64,000 bases of DNA, taken from the NCBI RefSeq assembly GCF_029254265.1, contig NZ_JAQWXX010000132.1, forward strand, positions 1-64,000. The letters are read 5' to 3'. This stretch comes from Algoriphagus sp. Lineage in GTDB: Bacteria; Bacteroidota; Bacteroidia; Cytophagales; Cyclobacteriaceae. The notes under the pieces are model-generated. The model ran no database searches. It was not told the origin of the DNA and was given only the letters and a program-made list of their open reading frames with translations. How positions within the stretch are numbered: the stretch's first letter is position 1; the number at the start of each line of letters is the position of its first letter. Shown here piece by piece: positions 62,284-64,000 of this stretch. Made by a program: the position numbers and the translations under genes.

Positions 62284-63570
62284 TTACTTCACTTCGAAGC
62301 TTGCTCTTCTTGCCATTTGTCTTGCATCAGCTGAAGACTTATCAACACTTGTGTCCTCGCCATAACCTTTGTAAGAGATTCTTGAAGCATCAATTCCAGA
62401 AGCAATTATCAGATCATATACAGCCTTAGCTCTTCTTTCAGAAAGCTTCATGTTGTAATCTTCTGGACCTAATTCGTCGGCATAACCTTTAACCTCAACA
62501 CTTACACCTGGATTCTTTTTCAAGAAGTTTGATACATAGTTAGCTGCGCTAGTAGAATAACCTAGTGGCTTATCGCTGTCGAATGCATAGTAAACATTCA
62601 CATATCCGTCATTTAAAGCCTTTCTGAAGAAATCAACTTGCTCAACAACTTCTTCTACTGGGCAACCGCCTGTAGAGGCTGGACCAGGAAGGAATGGACA
62701 TTTATCCATGTGATCAGGAGTACCATCACCATCAGAATCCATAGTCATACCAGAAGAATTAACTCTTGCTCCTGCTGGAGTGTTAGGCTCTTTGTCCAAA
62801 TAATCTGGAACACCATCACCGTCTGAATCTTTCAACATGTCTTTAATACCGTTGATCTGAGTAGCAAGTTCCTCTTTGGTAGCATATTTGTCAGCAGCAA
62901 TAAACCAGTCTGCATGTTCTTCGCTTTTACCCAAATAAAACTGTAATCCAAGTGTTCCAGACCACCAAGTACCATTTGCACCATAGAAACCGTTGTCAGT
63001 TGAAGGTCTAATAGCTGTAGAGCCATCCCAAGTGACAGTTTGTCTACCGTTCAAAACAGTACTAATATCACCAACTAAGGCTATATTTTTACTTAGTTTC
63101 AATTGAGGTGTTAATCCAAACATGATGGTATAAACATCATCGTCGAAATCATTATACAGATTCTCTTCAGGATTAACTCTGCCTATTCCAGCTCCACCAT
63201 GGAGTAATAATCCAAAACTTCTTGTGAATGATTCGAAATTCATGATTCTTCCAATGTTTGCTACACCTTGAAGATTCATTCTAAAATATTTGGTATCGAA
63301 TGGGAGGCTTTGGGAATCATTTCCTTTTGCTTCTCTCATTGATCCAAATCCATAATCCAATTTTAGACCAAATTTTTCATTTAACATGTAACGAGCACCG
63401 AATTCGATGTGACCCAAATTTAACGTAGGAGATAGAAAGTCAGGACCCAGCGGAGCCATTGGCTTGTTAAAACCGCCACCTACTTCTAGTGACCATTTGT
63501 CGAATTCTTGAGCGTTAGCGCCGAATGCTAAGGCGCCAGCCATAATTGTTGATAGTATTATTTTTTTCAT
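62284..63570 (-). CDS. OmpA family protein with thrombospondin type 3 repeats (copy 2)
   Basis: A 428-residue paralogue of copy 1 with the same layout: signal peptide (MKKIILSTIMAGALAFGANAQ), barrel, type 3 repeats, OmpA domain. The last about 200 residues are nearly identical to copy 1, while the barrels differ clearly. It has the best promoter of the window (63617-63646) and is probably the major outer-membrane protein. Confidence 0.9.
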   Translation of the reverse strand: MKKIILSTIMAGALAFGANAQEFDKWSLEVGGGFNKPMAPLGPDFLSPTLNLGHIEFGARYMLNEKFGLKLDYGFGSMREAKGNDSQSLPFDTKYFRMNLQGVANIGRIMNFESFTRSFGLLLHGGAGIGRVNPEENLYNDFDDDVYTIMFGLTPQLKLSKNIALVGDISTVLNGRQTVTWDGSTAIRPSTDNGFYGANGTWWSGTLGLQFYLGKSEEHADWFIAADKYATKEELATQINGIKDMLKDSDGDGVPDYLDKEPNTPAGARVNSSGMTMDSDGDGTPDHMDKCPFLPGPASTGGCPVEEVVEQVDFFRKALNDGYVNVYYAFDSDKPLGYSTSAANYVSNFLKKNPGVSVEVKGYADELGPEDYNMKLSERRAKAVYDLIIASGIDASRISYKGYGEDTSVDKSSADARQMARRASFEVK

Positions 63571-63616
63571 AACAAAAAATTTTTGTTCAAATTTTAAGTG
63601 TTGATAGATGTGAATA

Positions 63617-63646
63617 CAAATTTATAAACTTTTAATTTACTACAAA
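63617..63646 (-). promoter_or_regulatory. Promoter of OmpA copy 2
   Basis: On the minus strand TTTG, 18-base spacer, TAAATTTG: the Bacteroidetes -33/-7 consensus without mismatch, giving a leader of about 40 bases. Confidence 0.65.
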
Positions 63647-63741
63647 TCTAAATGAATTATTTAAAAGCATATTGCAGCAAAAAAATAATTCTAAACTTTT
63701 TTTCAAATTAAGTTAATGAATTTAACATATTTTATGCCAAA

Positions 63742-64000
63742 ATGAAATTTTTAACTGAAATCCTTAATATAAATGCAGTTTCGGGTGATGAATCTAGCAT
63801 TTCTGAGTTTTTGATCAAGACAATACAGAAACGAAGTGTTACTTGGAAAGTTTCGCCAGAAATATATTCTGGTGAAGAGTTTCATGATTGTATTCTTTTG
63901 AAATTCGGAAACCCCAAAACTGCTGTTTTTGCCCATATAGACACTGTGGGATTCATGGTTCGTTATGCTAATCAACTGATTAGCATTGGAGGTCCCGAGA
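63742..64000 (+). CDS. M42/M20-like peptidase, N-terminal part, cut by the window end
   Basis: An open frame of 86 codons that runs off the window: MKFLTEILNINAVSGDESSI, then FGNPKTAVFAHIDTVGFMVRY. The AHIDTVGFMV block fits the first metal-binding histidine/aspartate of the M42 (or related M20/M28) aminopeptidases. It is divergent from OmpA copy 2 with a 171-base gap that contains the promoter. The ORF track lists only a shadow here. Confidence 0.7.
   Translation, partial: MKFLTEILNINAVSGDESSISEFLIKTIQKRSVTWKVSPEIYSGEEFHDCILLKFGNPKTAVFAHIDTVGFMVRYANQLISIGGPE

Overview
The window looks like a chromosomal segment of a Bacteroidetes bacterium, most likely a Cytophagales member of the Algoriphagus/Cyclobacteriaceae type; the rank below phylum is inference. 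What points there: AT-rich DNA, a protein ending in a type IX secretion sorting domain, Bacteroidetes families (DUF4221, DUF4199, the debranching enzyme/GT4/GH57 glycogen cluster), almost no Shine-Dalgarno sequences, and several promoters fitting the Bacteroidetes pattern TTTG-N18-20-TAnnTTTG. No phage, integrase, transposase, plasmid or CRISPR signature is visible. It is mostly a housekeeping region with a few accessory genes.

Layout. 1-2.4 kb: edge of a surface-polysaccharide cluster (sugar epimerase-like cupin, GT2, Gfo/Idh oxidoreductase). 2.5-10.6 kb: lipoprotein amidohydrolase, T9SS FG-GAP protein, MurF, DUF2461 protein, HAD phosphatase, small membrane protein and lipoproteins. 10.7-11.0 kb: a tRNA-Ala flanked by broken tRNA-Ala pieces carrying an 18-bp palindrome. 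11.1-16.8 kb: RecR, ClpS, sodium symporter, alkyltransferase-like protein, MscS channel, SDR, NTF2-like protein, GreA-like factor, META lipoprotein. 16.9-21.9 kb: threonine operon with a candidate Thr-rich leader peptide, then thrA, thrB, thrC. 21.9-27.4 kb: Fic protein with a palindromic operator at its start, polyprenyl synthase, DUF4199 protein, acyltransferase-gpsA pair. 27.5-33.7 kb: two tandem PQQ-type sugar dehydrogenases, Fbp, a second aspartate kinase, a Tat-type Gfo/Idh protein. 33.7-39.3 kb: GNAT, fructosamine kinase and LMW phosphatase on minus; waaA, rsgA, a PyrR-like gene and panB on plus. 39.3-45.2 kb: unknown secreted protein and the glycogen cluster. 45.2-50.7 kb: 46-codon ORF, tRNA-His, pyrC, DEAD helicase, DUF4221 and alpha/beta hydrolase. 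50.8-60.6 kb: M28 peptidase, gcvP, lipA, barrel-like protein, OsmC, serine dehydratase, exporter, Na/Ca exchanger, upp. 60.7-64 kb: two tandem OmpA-family proteins and the start of an M42-like peptidase.

How the genes work together: aspartate kinases, ThrA, ThrB and ThrC make homoserine and threonine. GcvP is one part of the glycine cleavage system, which needs the lipoyl groups that LipA makes, and SdaA consumes serine. PyrC, Upp and the PyrR-like enzyme concern pyrimidines. MurF, WaaA, the acyltransferase, GpsA and the OmpA proteins build the envelope. The fructosamine kinase/LMW phosphatase pair probably repairs glycated proteins. The parts most worth a second look are the threonine leader, the tRNA-Ala debris with its palindromes, the Fic operator, the protein-deglycation pair, the 46-codon ORF, the inverted repeat before the Tat-type oxidoreductase, and promoters that abut start codons.
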